64,000 bases of DNA. Source: Nocardioides sp. YR527. GTDB taxonomy: Bacteria; Actinomycetota; Actinomycetes; Propionibacteriales; Nocardioidaceae. A program made the position numbers and the translations under genes. This document shows, piece after piece, positions 8,119 to 16,497 of the stretch (its first letter is position 1; each line of letters opens with the position of its first letter). The notes below the pieces were generated by a model. The model did no database searches, was not told where the DNA came from, and was given only the letters and a program-made list of their open reading frames with translations. The stretch spans positions 434,001-498,000 of the forward strand of contig NZ_FNFN01000005.1 of assembly GCF_900101045.1 (NCBI RefSeq), in the 5' to 3' direction.

Positions 8119-9419
8119 ACCATATTGCAGAGACCATCAACGAACTCTTCGACGGTGGGCTGCCGATCAAGCTCACCGCGTACGACGGCAGCGTCGCCGG
8201 CGACACGGACTCACCCTTCGGGATGGAGATCCTCAACCCGCGCGGGCTCGCGTTCCTGCTGACCGCGCCGGGCGATCTGGGGCTGGCTCGTGCCTACGTC
8301 AGCGGTGACATGGCCCTGAACGGCATCCACCCGGGCGATCCTTACCCGCTCCTGGACCTGATCCTGGACAAGACCGACTTCAAGCGGCCCAGCCCTCGGG
8401 AGACGGTCGACATGGTGCGCGCCCTGGGGGTGAAGAACTTCGTCCCGCCCAAGCCACCGCCGCAGGAGCACCTGCCCGCGTGGCGGCAGCGGGCCGAGAA
8501 CGTACGCCACCTCTCCGGTCGCGCGATCAGCGCGCTGCCGTGGACGCGGCACTCGCACGAGCGCGACGCCGACGCGATCCACCACCACTACGACGTCTCC
8601 AACACCTTCTACGAGTACGTCCTCGGCCCGTCGATGACCTACACCTGTGCGCTCTACCCGACCGATGACGCCACGCTCGAGGAGGCGCAGACGGCCAAGT
8701 ACGACCTGATCTGCCGCAAGCTCGGTCTCGAGCCCGGGATGCGCCTGCTCGACATCGGCTGCGGCTGGGGCGGGATGGTGCGTCACGCGGCCAAGCACTA
8801 CGGGGTCAAGGCGCTCGGCGTCACGCTCTCGCGCGAGCAGGCCAACTGGGCCCAGAAGGCGATCAAGGGCGATCGTCTCGACGACGTCGCCGAGGTGCGC
8901 TTCTCCGACTACCGCGACGTGGTCGAGGGGGACTTCGACGCGGTCAGCTCCATCGGTCTCACCGAGCACATCGGCGTGGCCAACTACCCGGCCTACTTCG
9001 GCTTCATCAAGAGCAAGCTGCGTGACGGGGGCCGGCTGCTCAACCACTGCATCACCCGTCCCGACAACGTCTCGCGGGCGAACGCGGGGGCGTTCATCGA
9101 CCGCTATGTGTTCCCCGACGGCGAGCTGATCGGGTCGGGCACCATCGTGTCCGCGATCGAGAACACCGACCTCGAGGTGCAGCACCACGAGAACATCCGG
9201 GTCCACTACGCCAAGACCCTCACGGCGTGGAACGACAACCTCCGCGACAACTGGGACGCCTGCGTCAACGAGGTCGGCCTCGGCACCGCGAAGGTCTGGG
9301 GCATCTACATGGCCGGTTCCCGGATCGGCTTCGAGCGCAACAACATCCAGCTCCACCACGTGCTCGCCACCAAGACGGTCGACGGGCACTCGGGATACCC
9401 GTTGAGGCACACCTTCTGA
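8115..9419 (+). CDS. tmsB: Cyclopropane-fatty-acyl-phospholipid synthase family methyltransferase (TmsB/BfaB-type)
   Basis: A 434-residue SAM-dependent methyltransferase of the CFA synthase family. The SAM-binding motif LLDIGCGWGGM is near residue 213, preceded by HHHYDVSNTFYEYVLGPSMTYTCALY and followed by ITLSREQ-like VTLSREQANWA and the active-site region SSIGLTEHIGVANYP. Paired with the FAD oxidoreductase, it probably converts phospholipid-bound oleate to the 10-methylene intermediate rather than to a cyclopropane. The start GTG at 8115 overlaps the upstream stop by 4 bp. The stop is followed at once by a strong hairpin, so the two genes form a complete operon. Confidence 0.88.
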   Translation: MNHIAETINELFDGGLPIKLTAYDGSVAGDTDSPFGMEILNPRGLAFLLTAPGDLGLARAYVSGDMALNGIHPGDPYPLLDLILDKTDFKRPSPRETVDMVRALGVKNFVPPKPPPQEHLPAWRQRAENVRHLSGRAISALPWTRHSHERDADAIHHHYDVSNTFYEYVLGPSMTYTCALYPTDDATLEEAQTAKYDLICRKLGLEPGMRLLDIGCGWGGMVRHAAKHYGVKALGVTLSREQANWAQKAIKGDRLDDVAEVRFSDYRDVVEGDFDAVSSIGLTEHIGVANYPAYFGFIKSKLRDGGRLLNHCITRPDNVSRANAGAFIDRYVFPDGELIGSGTIVSAIENTDLEVQHHENIRVHYAKTLTAWNDNLRDNWDACVNEVGLGTAKVWGIYMAGSRIGFERNNIQLHHVLATKTVDGHSGYPLRHTF

Positions 9420-9422
9420 GCG

Positions 9423-9480
9423 AGTGGGCGAAAGTGGCAGCTCAGACCGCGTTCTGATCGCCACTTTCGCCCACTTGTTT
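9423..9480 (+). terminator. Terminator hairpin after tmsAB
   Basis: Perfect 16-bp arms AGTGGGCGAAAGTGGC (9423-9438) and its complement (9460-9475), with a 21-nt loop, are followed by TGTTT. It starts four bases after the methyltransferase stop. Confidence 0.8.
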
Positions 9481-9556
9481 GTGTCACGGTGTCGGAATCG
9501 GGCCTTCCTGTTCGTGGAGCAGGTGAAACGTCCTGTTCCAGTCGAAGGAGCCAGTC

Positions 9557-10093
9557 ATGGAGACCTACAACCTCGCGGAGATGTACGCCGCCCCGCCGAT
9601 GTCCTGGGAGGAGGTGACCGCTCGCCTCGACCAGGGCTTCAACCAGGGCCCCGGGTCGCAGGAGGGCGAGCCCGGGCGCTACACGACCTGGGTGAGCACG
9701 ATCAACGCCGACGGCGGCCCGCACGTGAACGCCGTCGGCGCGGTCTGGCTCGACAACAGCTTCTACCTGGTCACCGGGCCGGGGACGCGGCGTGGCCGCA
9801 ACCTCGCCCGCGATCCCCGCTGCGCGCTGTCGCTCACGGTGCGCGAGTTCGACCTGGTCGTGGAGGGCCGCGCGTCGCGGGTCCTCGGCGACGAGCTCGA
9901 GCACGTGGCCAAGCACTACCACGACGACGAGGGCTGGCCGGCCGAGGTCGACGAGTCCGGCGAGGCCGTCACGGCACCTTTCAACGCGCAGAGCGCCGGC
10001 CCGGCGCCCTGGCACGTCTTCCGCATCGACGCGACCTCCGCCCACGCGGTCGCGACCGTCGAGCCCTACGGCGCGACCCGCTGGAGGTTCTGA
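9557..10093 (+). CDS. Pyridoxamine 5'-phosphate oxidase family protein
   Basis: The 178-residue split-barrel protein belongs to the PNPOx-like flavin or F420-binding superfamily. The segment TTWVSTINADGGPHVNAVGAVWLDNSFYLVTG followed by GRNLARDPRCALSL is the standard cofactor-binding fold. Enzymatic activity cannot be assigned; actinobacterial members often use F420 or bind heme or FMN. The ATG at 9557 has AAGGAG 8 bp upstream, which fixes the start. It is followed after 1 bp by a glyoxalase-like gene, so both are probably co-transcribed. Confidence 0.85.
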   Translation: METYNLAEMYAAPPMSWEEVTARLDQGFNQGPGSQEGEPGRYTTWVSTINADGGPHVNAVGAVWLDNSFYLVTGPGTRRGRNLARDPRCALSLTVREFDLVVEGRASRVLGDELEHVAKHYHDDEGWPAEVDESGEAVTAPFNAQSAGPAPWHVFRIDATSAHAVATVEPYGATRWRF

Positions 10094-10094
10094 G

Positions 10095-10433
10095 ATGACC
10101 GACCTGTTCGCCGGACTCCCGGTCGCGGACCTGGCGCGAGCGGCCAGCTGGTACGAGGCGCTGCTCGGTGGTCCGCCGGCCTTCTATCCCAACGACGTCG
10201 AGGCCGTCTTCGAGGTGGTCGAGCACGGATACGTGTACATCGAGGTGAAGCCCGAGCACGCCGGCCGTGGCTTCCTCACCCTCTTCGTCGAGGACCTGGA
10301 CGCCCGCCTCGCTGCGATCGCCGAGCGCGGCCTGCGGCCGGAGTCGCAGGAGACGTACGGAAACGGGGTCCGCAAGACCATCTTCCGCGACCCCGACGGC
10401 AACGAGATCGGGCTCGGGGGTGGCTCCGCCTGA
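10095..10433 (+). CDS. VOC/glyoxalase-family protein
   Basis: A 112-residue single-domain vicinal oxygen chelate protein. It begins with GLPVADLARAASWYEALLG and ends with the typical FRDPDGNEIGLG. Metal-ligand residues are incompletely conserved, so it could be a glyoxalase, a dioxygenase or a bleomycin-resistance-type binding protein. The ATG is one base after the upstream stop codon (TGAGATG), so translational coupling with the PNPOx-like gene is likely. Confidence 0.82.
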   Translation: MTDLFAGLPVADLARAASWYEALLGGPPAFYPNDVEAVFEVVEHGYVYIEVKPEHAGRGFLTLFVEDLDARLAAIAERGLRPESQETYGNGVRKTIFRDPDGNEIGLGGGSA

Positions 10434-10443
10434 TCGGGAGAGG

Positions 10444-10851
10444 TCAGGCCTCCTCGTGGTGGGCGTCGGGATCGAAGCCCTCGGGGGCGCGATCGATGAA
10501 CGCGGTGATCGCGGCGATCCGTCCGGACCGGTCCAGATCGAGGACGTCGGTGCCCTCGGCGAACGAGCCCTCCTCCTTGAGGATCTCCCAGCGCACCCGG
10601 ACGTGCTCGTGGTGTGCATCGGGCTCGGTGCGGGCCACGAAGGTGTAGGCACCGACGCCCTCGGCGAACTGGCGGGTGAAGTCGATCAGCGCCTCGAGGC
10701 CGGTGGACTCGCCGATCGGCGTGGAGCGAGCGACGTCGGAGGCGAACAGGGTGTCGCCGAGGGCGCGCTGCTCGTCGGCGGGGAGGTTCCAGAACGAGAC
10801 GTACGCCTCGGCGGTGGCGGCAGGTGAACGGGGTGTGGTTTCAGTCGTCAT
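10444..10851 (-). CDS. SnoaL/NTF2-like small protein
   Basis: A 135-residue cone-fold protein (residues AEAYVSFWNLPADEQRALGD, then a central VRVRWEILKEEGSF strand and IAAITAFIDRAPEGFDP at the end). The fold is shared by polyketide cyclases, ketosteroid isomerase-like enzymes and many orphan proteins, so no reaction is assigned. It is transcribed divergently from the XRE regulator gene, with under 90 bp between them, so that regulator may control it. GTG 10857 is an alternative start two codons earlier. Confidence 0.8.
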   Translation of the reverse strand: MTTETTPRSPAATAEAYVSFWNLPADEQRALGDTLFASDVARSTPIGESTGLEALIDFTRQFAEGVGAYTFVARTEPDAHHEHVRVRWEILKEEGSFAEGTDVLDLDRSGRIAAITAFIDRAPEGFDPDAHHEEA

Positions 10852-10937
10852 GGCCACGACGATCCGCCTCCGAGCGCGCTGTGTCGATTACCTCCCGGGT
10901 AGTTGCCGCGCCGCGCTCGGCCCGGCAGCCTGGGCGC

Positions 10938-11738
10938 ATGACAACGGCCCAGCTGAGCGTCGGAGACCTGCTTCGTGACTGGCGCGAGCGGCGCCGTCGC
11001 TCGCAGCTCGAGGTGGCGATCGCGGCCGAGGTGTCGGCGCGCCACCTCAGCTTCATCGAGACCGGCCGGTCGGGTCCGAGCCGGACGATGATCGAGCGGC
11101 TCTGCGAGGAGCTCGAGGTGCCGCTGCGTGAGCGCAACCGGCTCTATCTCGCGGCAGGGTTCGCGCCCGTCCACCAGGAGCGGCCGCTCGACGATCTCGG
11201 GTTCGCCAGGTCCGCGGTCGAGGCGGTGCTCACCGCCCACGAGCCCTATCCGGCCTGTGCGGTCGACGTCCGCTGGGACATGGTGGCGACCAACCGGCCC
11301 ATGGACCTCTTCCTGGCTCCGCTGCCGGACGCGCTGCGGCAGCCGCGGCTCAACATGCTGCGCGCGACGCTGCACCCCGACGGTCTGGCGGCGCAGGTGC
11401 GCAACTACCCCCAGTGGCGGGCTCACGTCGTGCGCCGCATCCGTCGGCAGCTCGACCGCACCGCGGCCGACGGGCTGGCCGAGCTCCTCGAGGAGGTGGA
11501 GGGCTTTCCGGCGGCGGTCGGAGCCGGCGTGGAGGCGCCGGCGGTCACCGCGAGCGACGGTGCCTTGCCGGTGCTGCCGCTGCTGCTGCGTACGAGCCTC
11601 GGCGACCTCTCCTTCCTCTACGTCCTCTCCGTGATCGGCGCGCCTCGCGACGTGACGGTCGACGAGATCGCGGTCGAGGCGATGTTCCCGGCCGACGACG
11701 CGACTCGGGAGGCTCTCCTCGCCATCAGCCATGAGTGA
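10938..11738 (+). CDS. XRE-family regulator with MmyB-like ligand domain
   Basis: A 266-residue transcription factor. The N-terminal helix-turn-helix (RRSQLEVAIAAEVSARHLSF, then IETGRSGPSRTMIERLCEEL) spans about residues 15-65. The rest matches the MmyB-like domain (AVDVRWDMVATNRPMDLFL, and LGDLSFLYVLSVIGAPRDV), which binds a small hydrophobic ligand in related proteins. Members commonly repress an adjacent divergent oxidoreductase or SnoaL gene, which fits the neighbour here. The ATG at 10938 was chosen because it begins just before the HTH; an in-frame extension upstream would overlap the promoter region. Confidence 0.88.
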   Translation: MTTAQLSVGDLLRDWRERRRRSQLEVAIAAEVSARHLSFIETGRSGPSRTMIERLCEELEVPLRERNRLYLAAGFAPVHQERPLDDLGFARSAVEAVLTAHEPYPACAVDVRWDMVATNRPMDLFLAPLPDALRQPRLNMLRATLHPDGLAAQVRNYPQWRAHVVRRIRRQLDRTAADGLAELLEEVEGFPAAVGAGVEAPAVTASDGALPVLPLLLRTSLGDLSFLYVLSVIGAPRDVTVDEIAVEAMFPADDATREALLAISHE

Positions 11739-11788
11739 GTGTGCCGCTGATGCGGGCGGGCCGCGTCTGCGCGGATAACCTTGAGGCG

Positions 11789-12568
11789 ATGAGTGTCAAG
11801 GCCCAGCAGTACGCCGCGGAGGTGCTTCGGCGCGAGCAGATCACGCCCCACCTCGTACGCCTGGTGCTCGGTGGTCCCGGCCTGGCCGGGTTCGAGTCCA
11901 CCGGGATCCCCGACGAGTGGGTCGGCCTGACCGTGCCGGGGCAGTTCCAGTCGCGCTACTACACCGTGCGGTCGTGGCAGGGTGGCGAGCTGACCCTCGA
12001 CGTCGTCGTCCACGACGTCGGTCTGGTGACCGAGTGGGCCACCCGCCTCGACCCGGTCGGGCAGACGGTCACGATCACCGAGCCCAAGGGCTCCTACGCG
12101 GCGCCCGAGGGCGCCCGGTGGCTGCTGCTGGTCGGCGACCTGACCGCGATGCCGGCCATGGCGCGGATCGCCGAGACCACCACGCTGCCGACGCGGATCT
12201 GGGCGGAGACCCCTGACGACCTGCCCGGATATCTCCCGGAGAGCGCCGAGGTCACCTGGTCCGAGCCGCCCTCGGAGACCTCCTCCGACCTGGCGGCGGC
12301 CGTGGAGAAGATCGACTGGCCCGAGGGCGACGGCTACTTCTGGATGGCCGGTGAGTCCAGCCAGATGCGGGCGATCCGCAAGCATCTGATGCGGGAGCGG
12401 AAGCTCGACTCCCACGCCTACGACGTGATGGGCTACTGGCGCGGTGGCGGCCAGAAGCGGCAGCCGCGCTCGGTCGATCCCGGACCGGTGTGGCGTGAGG
12501 GCAAGGCCCAGGGGCTCACCGACGAGCAGATCTGGCAGCGATACGACGAGCAACAGGAGCAACAGTGA
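11789..12568 (+). CDS. Siderophore-interacting protein (ferric-siderophore reductase)
   Basis: A 259-residue FAD-dependent ferric reductase of the SIP family, which releases iron from imported siderophores in the cytoplasm. SRYYTVRSW is the FAD-binding RxYTxR-type motif. LLVGDLTAMPAMARIAE is the NAD(P)H-site region, and YFWMAGESSQMRAIRKHLMR plus YWRGG near the C-terminus are diagnostic. ATG 11789 is preferred over an upstream GTG at 11735 because family members start here. Its stop overlaps the era start by 4 bp, so era is translated from the same mRNA. No siderophore synthesis genes are visible nearby. Confidence 0.9.
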   Translation: MSVKAQQYAAEVLRREQITPHLVRLVLGGPGLAGFESTGIPDEWVGLTVPGQFQSRYYTVRSWQGGELTLDVVVHDVGLVTEWATRLDPVGQTVTITEPKGSYAAPEGARWLLLVGDLTAMPAMARIAETTTLPTRIWAETPDDLPGYLPESAEVTWSEPPSETSSDLAAAVEKIDWPEGDGYFWMAGESSQMRAIRKHLMRERKLDSHAYDVMGYWRGGGQKRQPRSVDPGPVWREGKAQGLTDEQIWQRYDEQQEQQ

Positions 12569-13524
12569 CCGAGCCGGAGATCCAGCCAAGCCCGGCGCCG
12601 CCAGCACAAGAATTCCGGAGCGGCTTCGTGTCGTTCGTCGGACGCCCCAACGCGGGCAAGTCGACCCTGACCAACGCGCTGGTCGGCACCAAGGTGGCGA
12701 TCACCTCCGACAAGCCGCAGACCACCCGCACCGTGGTCAAGGGCATCGTCCATCGGCCCGACGGCCAGCTGATCCTCGTCGACACCCCCGGCATCCACCG
12801 GCCGCGCACACTGCTCGGCGAGCGCCTCAACGACCTCGTCGAGGCCACCTGGACCGAGGTCGACGTGGTCGCGATCTGCTTCCCGTGCAACGAGAAGATC
12901 GGCCCCGGTGACCGCCGGATCGCGGAGAACGCCAACAAGCTCAAGAAGGGCATCAAGCGGGTCGCGGTCGCCACCAAGACCGACCTCGCCACCCCCGAGC
13001 AGATCGGCGAGCACCTGATGTCGATCCAGACCCTCGGGGTCGAGCTCGGGATCGAGTGGTCCGAGATCGTCCCGGTCTCCAGCGTCGGCGGCGACCAGGT
13101 CGACCTCCTCGGTGACCTGCTGATCAAGCTCCTCCCCGAGGGACCGCCGCTCTACCCCGACGGCGAGCTCACCGACTCTCCCGAGGAGATCATCGTCGCC
13201 GAGCTCATCCGCGAGGCAGCCCTGGAAGGCGTACGCGACGAGCTTCCGCACTCCATCGCCGTCGTCGTCGAGGAGATGCGCCTGCGCGAGGACCGCCCGG
13301 AGAACAAGCCGCTGATGGACATCCACGCCTTCCTCTACGTCGAGCGCGACTCCCAGAAGGGCATCGTGATCGGCCACAAGGGCTCACGGCTCAAGGACGT
13401 CGGGCAGCGCGCGCGCCTGCAGATCAAGGAACTGCTCGGCATGCCGGTCTACCTCGACCTGCACGTCAAGATCGCCAAGGACTGGCAGCGGGATCCGCGG
13501 CAGTTGCGCAAGCTCGGGTTCTGA
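12565..13524 (+). CDS. era: GTPase Era (ribosome assembly)
   Basis: Era binds the 3' end of 16S rRNA and couples GTP hydrolysis to 30S maturation. The G1 motif GRPNAGKST is at residues 26-34, G3 DTPG follows IHRPDGQLILV, and G4 is TKTD. The C-terminal KH domain carries GHKGSRLKDVGQRARLQI. Length (319 residues) is slightly above the usual ~300 because of a Pro/Ala-rich N-terminal extension. The start GTG at 12565 overlaps the upstream SIP gene by 4 bp. It sits in the conserved order after ybeY/CNNM but separated from it by accessory genes. Confidence 0.96.
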   Translation: MTEPEIQPSPAPPAQEFRSGFVSFVGRPNAGKSTLTNALVGTKVAITSDKPQTTRTVVKGIVHRPDGQLILVDTPGIHRPRTLLGERLNDLVEATWTEVDVVAICFPCNEKIGPGDRRIAENANKLKKGIKRVAVATKTDLATPEQIGEHLMSIQTLGVELGIEWSEIVPVSSVGGDQVDLLGDLLIKLLPEGPPLYPDGELTDSPEEIIVAELIREAALEGVRDELPHSIAVVVEEMRLREDRPENKPLMDIHAFLYVERDSQKGIVIGHKGSRLKDVGQRARLQIKELLGMPVYLDLHVKIAKDWQRDPRQLRKLGF

Positions 13525-13579
13525 ACTACAGCGCGCTTACGCATCCGTTCAGACGTCATTGCGCCTTACGTCGGGCTTT

Positions 13580-13638
13580 CGCCGAGTCGGCGCAATCCGG
13601 TCCTCGCTTCGCTCCGGTCCGTTTGCGCCGACTCGGCG
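13580..13638. terminator. Hairpin with GCCGAGTCGGC core between convergent genes
   Basis: Perfect 15-bp arms CGCCGAGTCGGCGCA (13580-13594) and complement (13624-13638) lie between era and the convergent lipoprotein gene. The loop carries a further near-palindrome (CCGGTCCTC / CTCCGGTCC). The core is shared with elements at 21790 and 49541, so it is both a probable bidirectional terminator and a member of a repeat family. Confidence 0.7.
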
Positions 13639-13656
13639 TTTCCCGGCTTCGCTTCG

Positions 13657-14502
13657 CTACGCCGGGGCCCAACAGATGCCGTAGGTCTGGCCGCCCTCCC
13701 ACTGCTCGGCGCTGGGGAACTCCCAGGACCATTCGTACTTGAGCGGGTCGTCGGCGACCTCGGCGGCCGCGGCCTTGCAGTCCTCGGCGCCGGCGCTGTT
13801 GACCTTCGCCTCGCCGGGGTACTTCCCGGAGCCGAGGTCGATGACCGACAGTGCTCGCCAGGTGTGCTTGAGGGAGCACGGGACGCGCTTGAAGGACTCG
13901 GACTTCGGTGAGGCCGTGCCGCACATCCGGAACGGCTCGGCGGTCTCGGAGTCGCCCAGGACGCCCTTCATGTTGCCCTTGAGGGTCATCAGCGCCTTGG
14001 GGCCGGCGATGCCGATGACGTCGCAGCGGAACCAGTTGGCGCCGGCCTCGGACTCCTCGATGGTCGGGGTGAACCAGACCGGACGCAGCATCGAGAGCCG
14101 CAGGTCGTCGGCGTCACCACCGAGATACTTCGTCACCTTCCGGGGGCACGCCTCCGCGACCTGGGCCGCGACCTGCTCGGAGTCGACCGCGACGAGATGG
14201 CCGTCGACGACGTTCTTCAGCCGGCCCACGGCGTACGTCTGGGTGGTGTGCTTGCCCTTGCAGGAGATCGCGGTGCCGCCGGCGGTCGGGGCCAGCGCCT
14301 CCTCGTAGGTGAGGTTGTAGCAGGCCCCCTCCTTCGGGGACGGAGCCGCCGACGCCGAGGCGGACGGAGGCGCCGAGGAGGGAGACGGAGCCGACTTCGG
14401 CTCGCCGCCACCGCAACCGGCGAGGGCCATGGCCCCCACGACGACAAGAGCCCCCCACAACGGCGCCGATCGCTTCGGGCTCCGCTTCAGCGTGTCTGGC
14501 AT
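13657..14502 (-). CDS. Septum_form-family lipoprotein (second of tandem pair)
   Basis: A 281-residue exported lipoprotein. The signal ends ALAGC (Cys about residue 30) and is followed by a Ser/Pro/Ala linker. The remainder has two copies of a Cys-containing module (GACYNLTYEEALAP with ISCKGKHTTQTYAVG, later PFRMCGTASPKSESFKRVPC with KHTWRALSVIDLG). This pattern is that of the Septum_form family, whose name comes from a proposed but weakly supported role in septation. Conserved W and C near the end (GICWAPA). It follows the paralogous gene after 2 bp and is clearly its tandem duplicate in fold. Confidence 0.8.
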   Translation of the reverse strand: MPDTLKRSPKRSAPLWGALVVVGAMALAGCGGGEPKSAPSPSSAPPSASASAAPSPKEGACYNLTYEEALAPTAGGTAISCKGKHTTQTYAVGRLKNVVDGHLVAVDSEQVAAQVAEACPRKVTKYLGGDADDLRLSMLRPVWFTPTIEESEAGANWFRCDVIGIAGPKALMTLKGNMKGVLGDSETAEPFRMCGTASPKSESFKRVPCSLKHTWRALSVIDLGSGKYPGEAKVNSAGAEDCKAAAAEVADDPLKYEWSWEFPSAEQWEGGQTYGICWAPA

Positions 14503-14504
14503 GC

Positions 14505-15365
14505 TCACTCCTCGCTCACCGCCCAGCAGACCGCCCAGCGGTTGCCGGCGTTCCACTCCTTCTCTCCAAACCATGTGTACCCGTAGTCGAAGCTTTCCGG
14601 GTAGCCCAACCAGGCCTGGACCGAGCCCTTGCAGTACTGCGAGGCCTTCTTCTTGGACTCCGCGACGCCGAGGAACTTGGTCTTGTCCTCGCCCAGCTTG
14701 ATGGTCGTGACCGCACGCATCTGGTGCGGCTCGGAGCAGGGGACCTTCGCGGAGGCGACCGTCTTGCCCTGCGCGCACACCATCCAACGGTCCTCGATGT
14801 CCTCGATGTTCTTGACCTTGAGGAGGTTGCGGGTGGTGGTCGGCAGGTCGACGTACTCGGCACCCTGTTGGCCGCCACCGACCACGTCGCAGCGGATCCA
14901 GCGTGCGCCCTCGTCCCAGGCCTTCTCCGAGGGTCCGAAGTAGACGTGGGAGAGCATCGAGCGCATCAGCAGGGACTGGTTGGTGCCGACGTACTTCTCC
15001 AGCAGCTTGCGGCACTGGCTGAAGGCCCACTCGTTGACCTTCTCGTCGCCGTACTCGGCGTCCTTGAACTCGTCCGGGAGCGGTCCGGCGCCGAAGGTCT
15101 CGGCGTTGTGCGGCTCGTCGCAGGCGACGTACTTGTCGAAGTTGTAGGCCTCGGCGACGTCCTCGTGGGTGAGGTTGCGGCACTTGCCGACCTCGGGCAG
15201 CTCGGTCGAGTCCACCTGCTTCGGGTCCTCGCCCTTGGCAGCCGCCCGATCACCGCCGCACCCGCTGAGCGCGAGGACGGCGAGCACCACGATCAGGAGC
15301 GACAAGGATGTCGTACGTCTGGGGGTATGGCCGATCACGGGGATCGACTCTACTTGCGAATCCAT
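14505..15365 (-). CDS. Septum_form-family lipoprotein (first of tandem pair)
   Basis: A 286-residue paralogue of the following gene. The lipobox LALSGC puts the acylated Cys at residue 36, a little late, so a shorter start inside the N-terminus is possible. The module GKCRNLTHEDVAEAYNFDKY with VACDEPHNAETFGAG repeats later as RWMVCAQGKTVASAKVPC with EPHQMRAVTTIKLGE. Four to six conserved cysteines probably form disulfides outside the membrane. The two genes are only 2 bp apart and must be co-expressed. The same type of module forms the extracellular end of the Ser/Thr kinase at 24197-25954. Confidence 0.8.
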   Translation of the reverse strand: MDSQVESIPVIGHTPRRTTSLSLLIVVLAVLALSGCGGDRAAAKGEDPKQVDSTELPEVGKCRNLTHEDVAEAYNFDKYVACDEPHNAETFGAGPLPDEFKDAEYGDEKVNEWAFSQCRKLLEKYVGTNQSLLMRSMLSHVYFGPSEKAWDEGARWIRCDVVGGGQQGAEYVDLPTTTRNLLKVKNIEDIEDRWMVCAQGKTVASAKVPCSEPHQMRAVTTIKLGEDKTKFLGVAESKKKASQYCKGSVQAWLGYPESFDYGYTWFGEKEWNAGNRWAVCWAVSEE

Positions 15366-15397
15366 GAGCAGGCCGAAAGCACAGCGGGAAGCACAGT

Positions 15398-15886
15398 TCA
15401 GTCGAGGACGGCGGCCAGCGTGGCTCCCAGCTCGTACGCCGCCTCGACGTGGGTGTCCTCGACGTCTCCCAGGACGTCGAGGATGTCGTAGGCCTGAGCC
15501 CATCCGAGGGCACCGACGATGGACTGCACCGAGCGGATCGCGCCGGTGGTGTCGTAGCGGCCGTGGACGTAGAGGCCGTAGGGCCGCTTGCTGGTCTCGG
15601 ACGCTGATTCGCCGGCTGCCCCGGACGGGTCGAGCGCGCCACCGACGGCCAGGAAGGTCGAGTCGAAGAAGTGCTTGAGCGCCCCCGACATGTAGCCGAA
15701 GTTGGCGCTCGTGCCGAGCACGTAGCCATCGGCGGCCAGGACGTCCTCGGCGCTCGCCTCCAGGGCGGGACGTACGACGACCTCGACCCCCTCGATCTCG
15801 GGGTCGTTGGCGCCGGAGACCACCGCGTCGGTCAGGCGCCGCAGCGACCGGGTGGGGGAGTGGTGGACGATCAGCAGCCGGGCCAT
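15398..15886 (-). CDS. Flavodoxin-like NAD(P)H-dependent reductase
   Basis: A 162-residue flavodoxin-fold protein (MARLLIVHHSPTRSLRRLTD at the phosphate loop, then VLGTSANFGYMSGALKHFFD as the flavin-binding block). It resembles small NADPH-dependent FMN reductases and multimeric flavodoxins. It follows the response regulator gene after 2 bp, and so closes the ABC/two-component operon. I chose ATG 15886; a TTG at 15898 and a GTG in between are possible. Confidence 0.82.
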   Translation of the reverse strand: MARLLIVHHSPTRSLRRLTDAVVSGANDPEIEGVEVVVRPALEASAEDVLAADGYVLGTSANFGYMSGALKHFFDSTFLAVGGALDPSGAAGESASETSKRPYGLYVHGRYDTTGAIRSVQSIVGALGWAQAYDILDVLGDVEDTHVEAAYELGATLAAVLD

Positions 15887-15888
15887 GG

Positions 15889-16497
15889 TCACAGCCAACC
15901 ATTGTTGTCGGCGGTGAGCACGGCCTCGGTGCGGTTGGCGGCGCCGGTCTTGCCGATCGCCGCGGAGAGGTGGTTGCGCACGGTGCCCTCGGAGAGCACG
16001 AGCCGGGCCGCGATCGTGGCTACCGGAGAACCGTCCCGGGCGGCGCGGAGCACCTCGGTCTCGCGCTGGCTCAACGGTGACTCGCCGGCCACCAGCGAGT
16101 CGGTGGCGAGCTGCGGATCGACGACGCGCAGCCCCTGGTGCACGCGGCGTACGGCGTCGGCGAGCTGGGCCGCCGGGGTGTCCTTGACGACGAAGCCGGA
16201 GGCACCGGCCTGCAGCGCCCGGCGCAGGTAGCCCGGCCGGCCGAACGTGGTCACGATCAGCACTCGTGTCGCCGGGGTGGTGCGGCGCACCTCGGCGGTC
16301 GCCGCGATGCCGTCGAGCCCGGGCATCTCCACATCCAGCAGCGCGACGTCCGGATGGTGCTCCAGCACGGCCGGCACGACCTCGGACCCGCTGCCGACCT
16401 CGGCGACGACCTCGAGGTCGGGCTCGAGGCCGAGGAGGGCCGAGAGGGCGCCGCGGACGAGCGCCTGGTCGTCGGCGAGGAGCAGCCTGATCGTCAC
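15889..16497 (-). CDS. LuxR/NarL-family response regulator
   Basis: A 202-residue two-component response regulator. The receiver domain begins TIRLLLADDQALVRGALSAL, with the phospho-acceptor Asp at residue 55 (LLDVEMPG). The C-terminal LuxR helix-turn-helix is SQRETEVLRAARDGSPVATI through LSEGTVRNHLS. The GTG start overlaps the kinase stop by 4 bp. The nearest target is presumably its own operon; a palindrome in front of the ABC genes (19383-19398) is the obvious candidate site. Confidence 0.92.
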   Translation of the reverse strand: MTIRLLLADDQALVRGALSALLGLEPDLEVVAEVGSGSEVVPAVLEHHPDVALLDVEMPGLDGIAATAEVRRTTPATRVLIVTTFGRPGYLRRALQAGASGFVVKDTPAAQLADAVRRVHQGLRVVDPQLATDSLVAGESPLSQRETEVLRAARDGSPVATIAARLVLSEGTVRNHLSAAIGKTGAANRTEAVLTADNNGWL

